The translations under genes and the position numbers were made by a program. Shown in pieces: positions 16,906 to 25,263 of a DNA stretch of 64,000 bases (the first letter of the stretch is position 1; the number at the start of each line of letters is the position of its first letter). The notes under the pieces are model-generated. The model saw only the letters and a program-made list of their open reading frames with translations. It did no database searches and was not told the DNA's origin. The stretch lies in assembly GCF_900176515.1 (NCBI RefSeq), contig NZ_FWXV01000013.1, positions 1-64,000 on the forward strand, in the 5' to 3' direction. The stretch is from Kibdelosporangium aridum. Its GTDB lineage: Bacteria > Actinomycetota > Actinomycetes > Mycobacteriales > Pseudonocardiaceae.

Positions 16906-18867
16906 TCAGAGCTTCCGCCACACCAATCTGGTGAGGGTCGCGGCCACGCTGGCCAATGGCGGCTGCGGACGGGATCGGGCCTCCGGCGCGGTCTCCGGCA
17001 TCATCCGGTACAGCGTGTTCGCGACCCGGCGCGACGTCCGCGGTGCGGCCATCCTGGCCAGCTCCATGGCCACGCCCTCGGGCCGGTTCTCGACTTCACG
17101 CCGGTGCACCAACGCGTTGATGACCATCTCGGCCGCGCGTCGCGGGCTCATCGCGGGCATCGCCCGGTACGCGGCCTTCGAGATCATCGGCGTACGGACC
17201 AATGGCATCCGGACCGACGTGAAAGTGATGCCGTCGGCCAGCGTCTCCCGGCCGGCGACCCGGCCGAACTCCTCGATCGCCGCCTTCGACGCCAGATAAG
17301 CCGCGAACCTGGGCGTGTCGCTCTGCAAACCCATGGTCGTCACCGTGACCACGTGTCCAAAACGACGTTCCCGCATATGTGGCAACAAACCCAGAGTCAG
17401 CCGCAGGGGAGCGAAGTAGTTCAGCGCCATCGTGCGTTCGAAGTCGTGCAGCCGATCCACCGACAGGTACACCGAGCGGCGGATCGACCGGCCCGCGTTG
17501 TTCACAAGCATGTCAACGGATTCGTGCTCGGACAGCACCTGCTTGATCAGCGCGTCGACTGCGGCACCATCCGTCAGATCGCACGGATAAGCCCACGCGG
17601 ATCCGCCTGCCGCGACGATCTCCGCGCGGACGGACTCCAGTTCGTCGACGCGCCGAGCCACCAGAAACACCTGCGCTCCACGGCGAGCAACCGCCAACGC
17701 GGTCGCGCGGCCGATGCCGGACGAGGCGCCGGTGATCAGGATTCGTCGTCCTGCCAACGGATCTGAGCGGTCGGCACGGCGGGCACGGTACGGGTCCAGG
17801 TGTGACGACCAGTACCGCAGCAGCCGGGGTGCGTAGGAAGACAGGGATGGCAACGTGATTCCGCTGCCTTGCAACGCCGCGACCGTCGAGGAAGTCGAGA
17901 ACTTGGGCTCCATCACCATATGCGGGATGACCTGGGGCGGGATGCCAAGCTCGGTCAGCACCGCGTCCCGGGCTTCGCGGCCGCCCGGAAGCCGGTCAAC
18001 CAGGCGACCAGCCGCCGAACCGACCGCGCGGCCGGCCCGGACCAACGCCGGAACCCGCGGACTGGCAACGATCCGAGGCGCACCTGCCGGGGCGGCGAAG
18101 GCGTTGTAGACCTCGGTCAACGACTGGTTGCGTTCAGCACCAAGGTGATACGTCGACCCCGACGGCGCGTCCTGGTGCATCAGGTACACCAGCGCTTCGA
18201 CCACGTAGTCGACCGGAACGATGTTCGTCGAACCGAGGTGCGGGGCGATGAGAGGCAATCGGGAAGGCAGGCGGGACAACCGGGTTATCGCGGGCAGGAA
18301 GTAATAGGGGCCGTCGACCTTGTCCATCTCTCCGGTACGGGAGTCACCGACCACCGCGGACGGCCGGTAAACGCGCCAAGGTACTGCGTCTTGCGAACGA
18401 ACCAGCTTCTCGGCGGCGAACTTCGTCGCGTGATAGGGCGAAGGGAGGTTTTGACCGAGATCGAAATCCCGTTCAGTGAAACGCCCGCGATAGTCACCGG
18501 CCACCGCGACCGAGGAAACGTGGTGCAACCATTTGGCGCCGATCCGGCCTGCGAATTCGATCACATGACCGGTACCGTTCACGTTCGTGATTTCGTTCGC
18601 TTCGGCCGGCGCCGTGAAATCGTAGATCGCTCCCAGGTGCACCACGTGGTCAACGCCGGGCGGCGAGGCGCTCAGCGGTTCGGTCAGATCGCCGGTGACC
18701 GGGACGACTCGCCCGGAGTCCCAGATCCGGGCGAGCTTCTCGAACCGAGCCAGCGAACCGGGGCGTACCAGCACGTACACCGCGGTGCAGTCAGGCAGGG
18801 TGAGCAGCCGCGATACCAGCCTGCTGCCCAGGAAGCCGGTTCCGCCTGTCACGAAGTATCCGGTCAT
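16906..18867 (-). CDS. Bifunctional AcrA1-like fatty acyl-CoA reductase / SDR
   Basis: 653 residues with two Rossmann domains. Residues 1-350 are an extended-SDR/male-sterility reductase (GGTGFLGSRLV at 7-17; YHATKFAAE catalytic region). Residues about 370-600 are a classical SDR (TGASSGIG; YLASK). This order and length match mycobacterial AcrA1 (Rv3391 type), proposed to reduce fatty acyl-CoA to aldehyde or alcohol for wax or wall lipids. The ATG at 18867 sits 7 nt after a -10-like box, so the mRNA may be leaderless. Confidence 0.9.
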   Translation of the reverse strand: MTGYFVTGGTGFLGSRLVSRLLTLPDCTAVYVLVRPGSLARFEKLARIWDSGRVVPVTGDLTEPLSASPPGVDHVVHLGAIYDFTAPAEANEITNVNGTGHVIEFAGRIGAKWLHHVSSVAVAGDYRGRFTERDFDLGQNLPSPYHATKFAAEKLVRSQDAVPWRVYRPSAVVGDSRTGEMDKVDGPYYFLPAITRLSRLPSRLPLIAPHLGSTNIVPVDYVVEALVYLMHQDAPSGSTYHLGAERNQSLTEVYNAFAAPAGAPRIVASPRVPALVRAGRAVGSAAGRLVDRLPGGREARDAVLTELGIPPQVIPHMVMEPKFSTSSTVAALQGSGITLPSLSSYAPRLLRYWSSHLDPYRARRADRSDPLAGRRILITGASSGIGRATALAVARRGAQVFLVARRVDELESVRAEIVAAGGSAWAYPCDLTDGAAVDALIKQVLSEHESVDMLVNNAGRSIRRSVYLSVDRLHDFERTMALNYFAPLRLTLGLLPHMRERRFGHVVTVTTMGLQSDTPRFAAYLASKAAIEEFGRVAGRETLADGITFTSVRMPLVRTPMISKAAYRAMPAMSPRRAAEMVINALVHRREVENRPEGVAMELARMAAPRTSRRVANTLYRMMPETAPEARSRPQPPLASVAATLTRLVWRKL

Positions 18868-18873
18868 GACGGA

Positions 18874-18901
18874 ACCTTACCTACTGACGAGTAGGAATCA
18901 A
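18874..18901 (-). promoter_or_regulatory. Promoter with palindromic operator in its spacer (acyl reductase gene)
   Basis: On the minus strand TTGATT (18901-18896) and TAAGGT (18879-18874) are 16 nt apart. The whole spacer is a perfect 6-bp inverted repeat, CCTACT-N4-AGTAGG. A protein there would block RNA polymerase directly. The geometry suggests a TetR-type operator. Confidence 0.6.
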
Positions 18902-18904
18902 ACT

Positions 18905-19108
18905 CTACTGCTCATGGATCACCGACGCGTCCACTACCGCATCTCGCAGCGCCGCACGCAGTCTGCCCACGTCAAGTGGGGTCAGCACGGCCGTCTCGCC
19001 CGGCGGGGAGACGAGCACCACACGCCCACCGCTGACGAACACCGTCAGGTCGCGTCGCCGACCCGCGATGTCGCGGCAGCTCACCGACCATTCCTTGCGG
19101 GTGTTCAC
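18905..19108 (-). CDS. Small conserved-looking hypothetical protein
   Basis: 67 residues from GTG 19108 with GGGGAGG about 10 nt upstream. The composition is a small alpha/beta protein: a basic N-terminus (NTRKEWSVSCRDIAGRRRD), two beta strands around a VSPPGE turn, and a C-terminal helix (DVGRLRAALRDAV). Not recognised further. Codon use and the ribosome binding site support it as real. It lies upstream of the acyl reductase, but that gene has its own promoter. Confidence 0.65.
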   Translation of the reverse strand: MNTRKEWSVSCRDIAGRRRDLTVFVSGGRVVLVSPPGETAVLTPLDVGRLRAALRDAVVDASVIHEQ

Positions 19109-19481
19109 CTTTGTCCTACCTCCCCGGTTGTCTGGCCAAGGCCTTCCCTGCCCGTCGTTGAGACGGCTGCCGTGCGACGCCGTGACGCGTCCGCGAAGGT
19201 TTTCCGCACTATTGTTTCCCGAACCCGTTCCGTCCCGTAGTTGTCGATCTTGAACTAGCCGAGCCTACTAGGTGATACGGCCGGAGAACGGCCACAGTTT
19301 GGTATATCCGCGATTTTCGACTCGACCAATCGGGTGACGAGAGACCTTCGATCGTGTAAGCCGGTGATCGTCGGTGGCATCCTGTTGCGGTGCTTGACCC
19401 TCCCTGGCTGACGGACTCGACAGTTGACGTTGCAACTATCGCATATCCGTTTTGCCGGGTGAGTACCTCGGAACGGCAGCG
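19109..19481. other. Intergenic region between divergent genes
   Basis: 373 bp without a gene. It is relatively AT-rich in the middle (around 19300-19325) and must carry promoters for the small minus-strand gene and the GPP34 operon. A small hairpin GGCCG-N5-CGGCC lies at 19279-19293. TTGACG near 19424 is a possible -35 box, but no convincing -10 follows at normal spacing. Confidence 0.5.
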
Positions 19482-20183
19482 GTGACCGGCCGAGCTCCCA
19501 GTTCCTCGTCCCACCTCCGGCTTGCCGACGAGTTCTTTCTGGTCGCCCACAACCACGACGCGGCCACCATCGTGCCGCGGCTGCACGACACCGGAATCGA
19601 ACTCGGCCTCGCCGGGGCGCTGCTCGCCGAGCTGGTGCTGGAACGCAGGCTGGAGATCGTCGACGGCAGGGTGATCGTGTTCGACCCGTCACCGCCCAAC
19701 GACCAGCTGGCCGCCAGCATGCTGCGGGACATCGTCACCGAACCACCGCACAGCATCCGTGTCTGGCTGGAGTACCTGAGCCAGGACGCGCGCGACAAGG
19801 TGGGCAGCAGGCTGCACGTCGCCGGGCACCTCGCCCAGGTCCGGCAGCGCAAATGGTGGGGCGGCCCGGCCGTGCAGTACCGGGCGGTCAACGCCGAACA
19901 AGCCCTGATTCCCGAAGTCCGGCTGCACGACCTGCTCGCGCGGCCGCACCCGGGACTCGAGTTCACCAGGATCAGCATGGATCACAAGCTGATGCAGGAC
20001 GTCACGCTGGCCGCGCTCGCGCACTCGACCGGCCTGCTGTCGGCGCTGCTCTGGTACCACGGACCGCATCGGGCACGGTCCCAATTGGACGAAATGCGCC
20101 GTGCACTCCCGGCGCCACTGCTGGAACTCGCCAAGCAGACTGAGGCCGCGGTTGGCGACGCGGTGCTTGGCCGTCGCCGCTGA
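19482..20183 (+). CDS. GPP34 (Golgi phosphoprotein 3-like) family protein
   Basis: About 233 residues. The block LRLADEFFLVAHN and the alternating helices through GLAGALLAELVL identify the GPP34 fold, which in eukaryotes (GOLPH3) binds phosphoinositide at Golgi membranes. Actinomycetes carry many copies of unknown role, probably peripheral membrane proteins. GTG 19482 is taken as start; TTG 19452 is in frame but has no ribosome site. The permease gene begins 15 nt downstream, so they form an operon. Confidence 0.85.
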   Translation: MTGRAPSSSSHLRLADEFFLVAHNHDAATIVPRLHDTGIELGLAGALLAELVLERRLEIVDGRVIVFDPSPPNDQLAASMLRDIVTEPPHSIRVWLEYLSQDARDKVGSRLHVAGHLAQVRQRKWWGGPAVQYRAVNAEQALIPEVRLHDLLARPHPGLEFTRISMDHKLMQDVTLAALAHSTGLLSALLWYHGPHRARSQLDEMRRALPAPLLELAKQTEAAVGDAVLGRRR

Positions 20184-20198
20184 CTAAGGAGCCTTGTT

Positions 20199-22391
20199 TT
20201 GGCAGACAAAACCATCTCCTCGACGCAGAGCACCGCGCTGGTGCGCGTGGGGCCCAGTCGCGTGTCGTCCGCGCTGGCGCGAAACCGCCTCGGTGTCTCG
20301 TCGATCGTGTTCTTCATCGTGTCCGCGGCCGCACCGCTCACCGTCATCGGCAGCGGTGCTGTGCTCGCGTTCGCCAATACGAAGACCATCGGTATCCCGA
20401 TCGCGTACGCGGTGATTGCCGTGGTGCTCGCCCTGTTCGCGGTCGGTTACGTCGCGATGTCGCGCCACATCACCAATGCGGGTGCCTTCTACACGTATGT
20501 GGCGCAAGGCCTTGGCCGAGTCCCGGGTGTCGGGGCATCGTTCGTCGCTGTCGTGGCGTACAACGCGATGCAGATCGGGCTGTACGGCGGCTTCGGCGCG
20601 GTGCTTGCCAGCCACCTCACCACGTGGTTCAGCTGGAACGTGCCGTGGTGGGCGCTGGCGTTGGGGGCGTGGCTGGTGATCGCGGTCCTCGGCGTGCTGC
20701 GGATCGACTTCAACAGCCGGGTGCTCGCCGTGCTGCTGACCGCCGAGTGCCTGATCATGTTGGTGTTCAACGTGGTCGAGCTGACCAACCCGGCCGGCGG
20801 GACGATCACCTTCGACTCGCTGGCGCCGTCCAACCTGCTGGCCGCCGGTGTGGGTGCGCTGCTGGTGACCGCGGTGACCGGCTTCGTGGGCTTCGAGGGC
20901 GGCGCGGTGTACGCCGAAGAGAGCCGTGACCCGAAACGCACTGTGGCGCAAGCGACTTACATCGCTGTGGCGTTCGTCGGTGTGCTGTACGCCGTTTCCG
21001 CGTGGGCACTGACCGTGGGCATCGGCCCGGACAGGATCGTCGACGCGGCGACCCAGCAGCAGGCCGACCTGATCTTCAACTTCAACGGCGGCTTCCTCGG
21101 CCAGTGGATCGTGGACATCGGCCGCGTCCTGATCGTGACAAGCCTGTTCGCCGCGCTGGTGAGCTTCCACAACACAGTCGCGCGGTACCTGTTCGCACTG
21201 GGCCGCGAACAGGTCCTGCCCGCCGGGCTCGGTTCCACGAACCGCCGCACTGGATCGCCGTACGTGGGATCGCTGGCCCAGACTGTGCTGGCCTTCCTGG
21301 TGATCATCGTGTCGGTCGTGGCCGGGCTGGATCCGCTGATCGACCTGATGTACATCGGCACGACCTTCGGCGGGCTCGGCGTGATCATCCTGATGGTGCT
21401 GACGTCGATCTCGGTGATCGGGTACTTCAGCAGGCGCACGGACACCGGCGAGAACACCTGGCACAAGTTCGTGTCCCCAGGTATCGCGGCGGTGCTGTTG
21501 CTCGTCGTGCTGTGGCTGACGTTGGACCAGTACTCGTACTTGCTCGGCCTGCCGAGCGGGCACCCGGCAGTGTGGATCCTGCCGTCGAGCTTCGCGGTGT
21601 TCGGCATCGCCGGAATTGCCTGGGGGGCTTACCTGAAGTCACGGCGGCCGGCCACCTATGCGGCGATCGGCCTCGGCGCCAACAGCGTGATCGGCCGCGC
21701 CAGCCAGGATCTGCCGCAGCGCACGGATTCCTCCGGCGTGATCCCGTCGGTCACCAGCCCAGGCCTGGCGATGGGGCCGATCCGGCACGAGGTGTTCCGC
21801 GTCGGCTCCGACCACCCGGTCGGCCCGGTCAGCCGGGTGCTGAGTGAGGCCTTTGTGGAGGGTGAGATCGCCGAATGGCTCGTGCCCGACCCGGAGCACC
21901 GCCGCCGGATCTACCCGGCTTACTGGGCGATGGCCGTCGAACACGCGCTGGGTGCCGGCGAGGTCTTCGCCGGGGGAGAGCTGTCGGGCGTTTCGGTGTG
22001 GTACCCGGCGGTGTTCGGTCCGCCGAACGGGATGCCGCGTGACCTGGACCAGCGCATCGACGTGATGTGCGGGCCGTACGCGCCGCGTTTCCATGCTTTG
22101 CACCGTGCGATGGAAGAGGCGCATCCGGCGATGCCGCACCACTACCTTGCGTTCGTGGCGGTCCTGCCCGAATTGCAGGGCAGGGGAATCGGGACGGCAC
22201 TGGTCCAGCACCGGTTACGGGAACTGGACGTCGCGGCCATGCCCGCGTACCTCGAAGCGACGAACCGGCGGAACCTCGCGCTGTACGTCCACCTCGGGTT
22301 CCAGCCGACCGGCAGCCCGATCCCGCTGCCGGACAACGGGCCGAGGCTGTACCCGATGTGGCGGCCCGCGTCGGTCCACCGTGGCCTCTGA
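20199..22391 (+). CDS. APC-superfamily amino-acid permease fused to a GNAT acetyltransferase domain
   Basis: 730 residues from TTG 20199 with AAGGAG 8 nt upstream. Residues 1-480 are a 12-helix APC permease (FIVSAAAPLTVIG near 38; NAGAFYTYVA; GFEGGAVYAEESRDPKRTV). After a linker of about 50 residues, residues 530-720 are GNAT-like, with VLPELQGRGIGTALVQHRL as the acetyl-CoA loop (Q/RxxGxG/A) and LEATNRRNLALYVHLGF typical of the C-terminal strand. The frame is continuous with no sign of an artificial join. Permease and modifying enzyme in one chain suggests acetylation coupled to amine or amino-acid uptake. The substrate is unknown. Confidence 0.88.
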   Translation: MADKTISSTQSTALVRVGPSRVSSALARNRLGVSSIVFFIVSAAAPLTVIGSGAVLAFANTKTIGIPIAYAVIAVVLALFAVGYVAMSRHITNAGAFYTYVAQGLGRVPGVGASFVAVVAYNAMQIGLYGGFGAVLASHLTTWFSWNVPWWALALGAWLVIAVLGVLRIDFNSRVLAVLLTAECLIMLVFNVVELTNPAGGTITFDSLAPSNLLAAGVGALLVTAVTGFVGFEGGAVYAEESRDPKRTVAQATYIAVAFVGVLYAVSAWALTVGIGPDRIVDAATQQQADLIFNFNGGFLGQWIVDIGRVLIVTSLFAALVSFHNTVARYLFALGREQVLPAGLGSTNRRTGSPYVGSLAQTVLAFLVIIVSVVAGLDPLIDLMYIGTTFGGLGVIILMVLTSISVIGYFSRRTDTGENTWHKFVSPGIAAVLLLVVLWLTLDQYSYLLGLPSGHPAVWILPSSFAVFGIAGIAWGAYLKSRRPATYAAIGLGANSVIGRASQDLPQRTDSSGVIPSVTSPGLAMGPIRHEVFRVGSDHPVGPVSRVLSEAFVEGEIAEWLVPDPEHRRRIYPAYWAMAVEHALGAGEVFAGGELSGVSVWYPAVFGPPNGMPRDLDQRIDVMCGPYAPRFHALHRAMEEAHPAMPHHYLAFVAVLPELQGRGIGTALVQHRLRELDVAAMPAYLEATNRRNLALYVHLGFQPTGSPIPLPDNGPRLYPMWRPASVHRGL

Positions 22392-22480
22392 CCGGCCTCT
22401 GACCGGCGTCCAACTTCATTGCCCGGCAACAGTTTGCCAATCCCTTGGTGTTCCGCGACCTGGGTGGTCAAGCTGGTGGT

Positions 22481-23686
22481 GTGACCGCGGTTTACCGGCT
22501 TCCGGCGATGGGGGAGGAGCTTCCGCAGACGTATGCCCGGTTCCGTGCGGCTGGTCCGGTTATCCCGGTCGAACTCCCTGGCGGGGTGCAGGTCTGGGCG
22601 GTCACCACGCACGCCGCGGTTCGTGAGGTCCTTGAGGGGGACAACACGAGATTTGCCAAGCATTACTCGCGTTGGGCGGCTCTGAAGGACGGCAGAGTGC
22701 CCAACGACTGGCCGTTTCTCCCCTTGGTGTACGGCGAACACATGTTGATGCGCGACGGCCTTGACCACGCGCGCTTACGGGACCTGCTGGGCAGCGAGTT
22801 CACCCTGGTCCGAATCGAGGCGCTCCGGCCGCGCGTCACCGAGATCGTCGACTCGTTGATCAAGGACGTGATCGCCAAAGGCGACGCCGTCGACCTGGTG
22901 TCCTCGTTCGCCGAACAGGTGCCGATGGCGGTCACCTGCGAGCTGTTCGGCATTCCGGCGGGCGACCGCCCTCGGTTGCGCGAGTGGACGCGTACCTTGT
23001 TCTCCCATCAGGCAACGGCCGAACAGACCCATCTCGCCGGGCACCAGTTGATCACATTCATGAGTGCCCTGGTCGAGTGGAAACGCCAGGACCCCGGCGA
23101 CGACCTGACCAGCGCGTTGGTGCGTGAGCACACCGCGGACGAGTTGTCCGACCAGGAACTCGTCGAGTGTCTGTTCCTGATCCTGGTGGCGGGCCACGAG
23201 ACCACACTGCACATGCTCGGCCACGCGATCGTCGGCCTGCTGGCCAACCCGAGCCAGCTCACCCTCGCGATCACCCAGAACCGGTGGGCCGACGTGGTCG
23301 AGGAAGCACTCCGCCGCACACCACCGGTCTACGGCTCACTGTTCCGGTACGCCTTGGCTGACACCGAAGTCGCGGGCGTCCACGTCCCGGCGGGTGACGC
23401 ACTGCTGCTGTGCATCGGCGGCGGTGGCACGGATCCGGCGCAGCACGGACCCGACGCGGACCAGTTCGACATCACCCGTGACCAAAAAGGACACTTGGCG
23501 TTCGGGCATGGCGCGCACTACTGCCTTGGCGCACCGCTTGCCCGCATCGAAGGCGAGGTGGCGCTCTCCGCGTTGTTCAACCGCCTGCCCGACATGAAGG
23601 CCACCATCCCGGTCGACGAAATCGCTTACAGCCCTTCGTTCCTGACCTATGGGCCACTCCGCGTCCCTGTCGTGCTCAACGCATAG
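22481..23686 (+). CDS. Cytochrome P450
   Basis: 401 residues from GTG 22481; an in-frame TTG at 22445 is less likely. I-helix AGHETTLHM, ExxR in VVEEALRRTPP, and heme loop FGHGAHYCLG with ligand C348 are all intact. It is the same general class as the P450 at 13274 but clearly a different protein. It stands alone between the permease and a convergent chitosanase, with no ferredoxin or substrate clue nearby. Confidence 0.94.
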   Translation: MTAVYRLPAMGEELPQTYARFRAAGPVIPVELPGGVQVWAVTTHAAVREVLEGDNTRFAKHYSRWAALKDGRVPNDWPFLPLVYGEHMLMRDGLDHARLRDLLGSEFTLVRIEALRPRVTEIVDSLIKDVIAKGDAVDLVSSFAEQVPMAVTCELFGIPAGDRPRLREWTRTLFSHQATAEQTHLAGHQLITFMSALVEWKRQDPGDDLTSALVREHTADELSDQELVECLFLILVAGHETTLHMLGHAIVGLLANPSQLTLAITQNRWADVVEEALRRTPPVYGSLFRYALADTEVAGVHVPAGDALLLCIGGGGTDPAQHGPDADQFDITRDQKGHLAFGHGAHYCLGAPLARIEGEVALSALFNRLPDMKATIPVDEIAYSPSFLTYGPLRVPVVLNA

Positions 23687-23689
23687 GAA

Positions 23690-23718
23690 GCGGCCCCAGG
23701 CGAACGCCGTGGGGCCGC
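23690..23718. terminator. Bidirectional terminator between P450 and chitosanase
   Basis: A 9-bp perfect stem GCGGCCCCA/TGGGGCCGC with 11-nt loop lies between two convergent stop codons. Confidence 0.75.
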
Positions 23719-23727
23719 CGCAGCGAG

Positions 23728-24402
23728 CTAGTTGTTGGCCACGAACTGGTTGGCGCGTGATTCGCCGGCGCTGGTCGCGGCCGAGTTGCTTTCGATCGGG
23801 CGGACCTTGGAGTTCTTGAAGCAGATGTACGTCACCGGTCCGTCGGTGCCGCCGACGGCCGGGTCGGGGTTGATGCCAAGGCTTTTCGCGGTGGCGTAGG
23901 ACGCCTCGCCGATGATGTCGGCCGGGCCGGTGTCGCCGATGGAGGCGTACAGGACCTTGTTGTTGTAGACCACCGCACACGCTCCCGCGCCCGCCAGACC
24001 GGAAGACGTGTAGCGCCAAGTGCTGCTGGGGCTCGGCACGACGATGAAGTGCGTCTGGTCGGCGATCAGCGGTTTGCCGTCCGAGCGGTGGAAGGCGGTG
24101 TCGGGCTGGAACCACGGGTCGGTTTGCTCGTTGCACCGGGCGGTGCGTTGACCGTCGCAGTCGATGTCCATGTCCGCTCGCCACCAGACAGCACCGTTGG
24201 CGTCGCACACCGAGATGGTCCGGCCTAGTTCACTGTCTGTTTTGTACTTCCCGTTCGAGATCTGGCGGCAGGATTGGGTTTTCGCCAGTAGCTGGCTGGC
24301 CGACGGGCCCGCCATCGGAGTGGCGCTCGCGCTCGCGGTAGCGGTCGGCACGACGGTGCCGGCCGCCAGCAGGGTCGCCGCGAGCAGAAGGAACTTCCGC
24401 AT
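23728..24402 (-). CDS. Secreted GH75 chitosanase
   Basis: 224 residues starting MRKF (ATG 24402, AGGAG 5-9 nt upstream), with a Sec signal peptide ending near ATASASA. The mature part matches glycoside hydrolase family 75: WWRADMDIDCDG carries the acidic catalytic region, followed by YNNKVLYASIGDTGP and IGEASYATAKSLGI, a conserved GH75 block. It should hydrolyse beta-1,4 links in chitosan outside the cell. A palindrome like the CsnR box of Streptomyces chitosanase genes lies 15 nt upstream of the start, which supports both function and regulation. Confidence 0.88.
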   Translation of the reverse strand: MRKFLLLAATLLAAGTVVPTATASASATPMAGPSASQLLAKTQSCRQISNGKYKTDSELGRTISVCDANGAVWWRADMDIDCDGQRTARCNEQTDPWFQPDTAFHRSDGKPLIADQTHFIVVPSPSSTWRYTSSGLAGAGACAVVYNNKVLYASIGDTGPADIIGEASYATAKSLGINPDPAVGGTDGPVTYICFKNSKVRPIESNSAATSAGESRANQFVANN

Positions 24403-24416
24403 CGGGTCTCCTTTAT

Positions 24417-24432
24417 TAGGAAACTTTCCATA
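24417..24432 (-). promoter_or_regulatory. CsnR-box-like palindrome upstream of the chitosanase
   Basis: TAGGAAACTTTCCATA contains the perfect palindrome GGAAA-C-TTTCC. Actinomycete chitosanase genes controlled by the ROK-family repressor CsnR carry GGAAA-n-TTTCC operators. No ROK gene is in the window. Confidence 0.6.
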
Positions 24433-24663
24433 CATACGTGGCGGCGACCCCCACTATCTCGTTGACCGGAAGCCAAACTCAAGACCTCGCCCGAAACTTC
24501 CGTAATTGTCCGGTTACCCTCGGTAAATCGGTTGAGGCCGGTGCTTACCCTCGAACCCATGAGAGAGCTGCTACGAAAGTTGCCTGTCGCGCCGGCGATG
24601 GGGACGCGCCGACAGCAGCGTGTGTCCTGGAGGTGCGACGCTCCCAAGAAGTGAGCGCTGATC

Positions 24664-25263
24664 ATGATCAGTGCTTTCGTTGCGGGAGTAGTGGCTGGTT
24701 ACGGCGTCGCGATCCCCGTCGGGGCGATCGGTGCCTTGTTGATCAGCCTGACCGCGAGAACCTCGTTGCGTGTTGGTGCGGCCGCGGCCCTTGGTGTGGC
24801 GACAGCGGATGGTCTGTACGCCCTCGCCGCGGTTTTGGGTGGCGCCGCGCTGGCCAAGGTGATCGAGCCGGTAGCGGATCCCATGCGGTGGGCCGCCGCG
24901 ATCGTGCTTGCCGGGCTGGCGATCAAGACGGTCGTCGATGCGCGCAAGCAAAGCCAGCGCAAGGAAGTCACCGCCCGGAGTGCCTACTTCGGACTACTCG
25001 GGCTGACCGTCCTCAACCCGGCCACGATCATCTACTTTGGAGCATTGGTGCTCGGGATGCAGGCCGACGTTGTGCCGGATCTGGTGCACGGCATGGTGTT
25101 CGTCCTCGGCGCGCTGCTGGCGTCAGCAAGCTGGCAACTGCTGCTCGCCGGCAGCGGCAGTCTTGTCGGACGCGTGCTCACCGGCTCGCGTGGCCGGTTG
25201 GTCACCGCGCTGGTCTCCAGCGGAGTGATCATCGTCCTGGCCGTTCGCCTGGTGGCGGGTTAG
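24664..25263 (+). CDS. LysE/RhtB-family exporter
   Basis: 199 residues with five to six hydrophobic helices. It opens GVVAGYGVAIPVGAIGALLI and has the LTVLNPATIIYFGAL block typical of LysE exporters of amino acids or small metabolites. Start ATG 24664. Its last 141 bp overlap the 3' end of the Bcr/CflA gene on the other strand, an unusually deep convergent overlap. Confidence 0.88.
   Translation: MISAFVAGVVAGYGVAIPVGAIGALLISLTARTSLRVGAAAALGVATADGLYALAAVLGGAALAKVIEPVADPMRWAAAIVLAGLAIKTVVDARKQSQRKEVTARSAYFGLLGLTVLNPATIIYFGALVLGMQADVVPDLVHGMVFVLGALLASASWQLLLAGSGSLVGRVLTGSRGRLVTALVSSGVIIVLAVRLVAG

Noticed and set aside
20184..21563. 459-codon minus-strand frame over the permease gene
   Set aside because: Highly charged His/Arg/Gln-rich product, mirror image of a gene with 12 clear membrane helices.
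22383..22406. Tandem GGCCTCTGACC duplication after the permease-GNAT stop
   Set aside because: Only two short copies, most likely a chance slippage duplication; no role suggested.
24559..24654. 31-codon plus-strand ORF before the LysE gene
   Set aside because: No ribosome site and no recognisable feature; a leader peptide cannot be excluded but is not supported.
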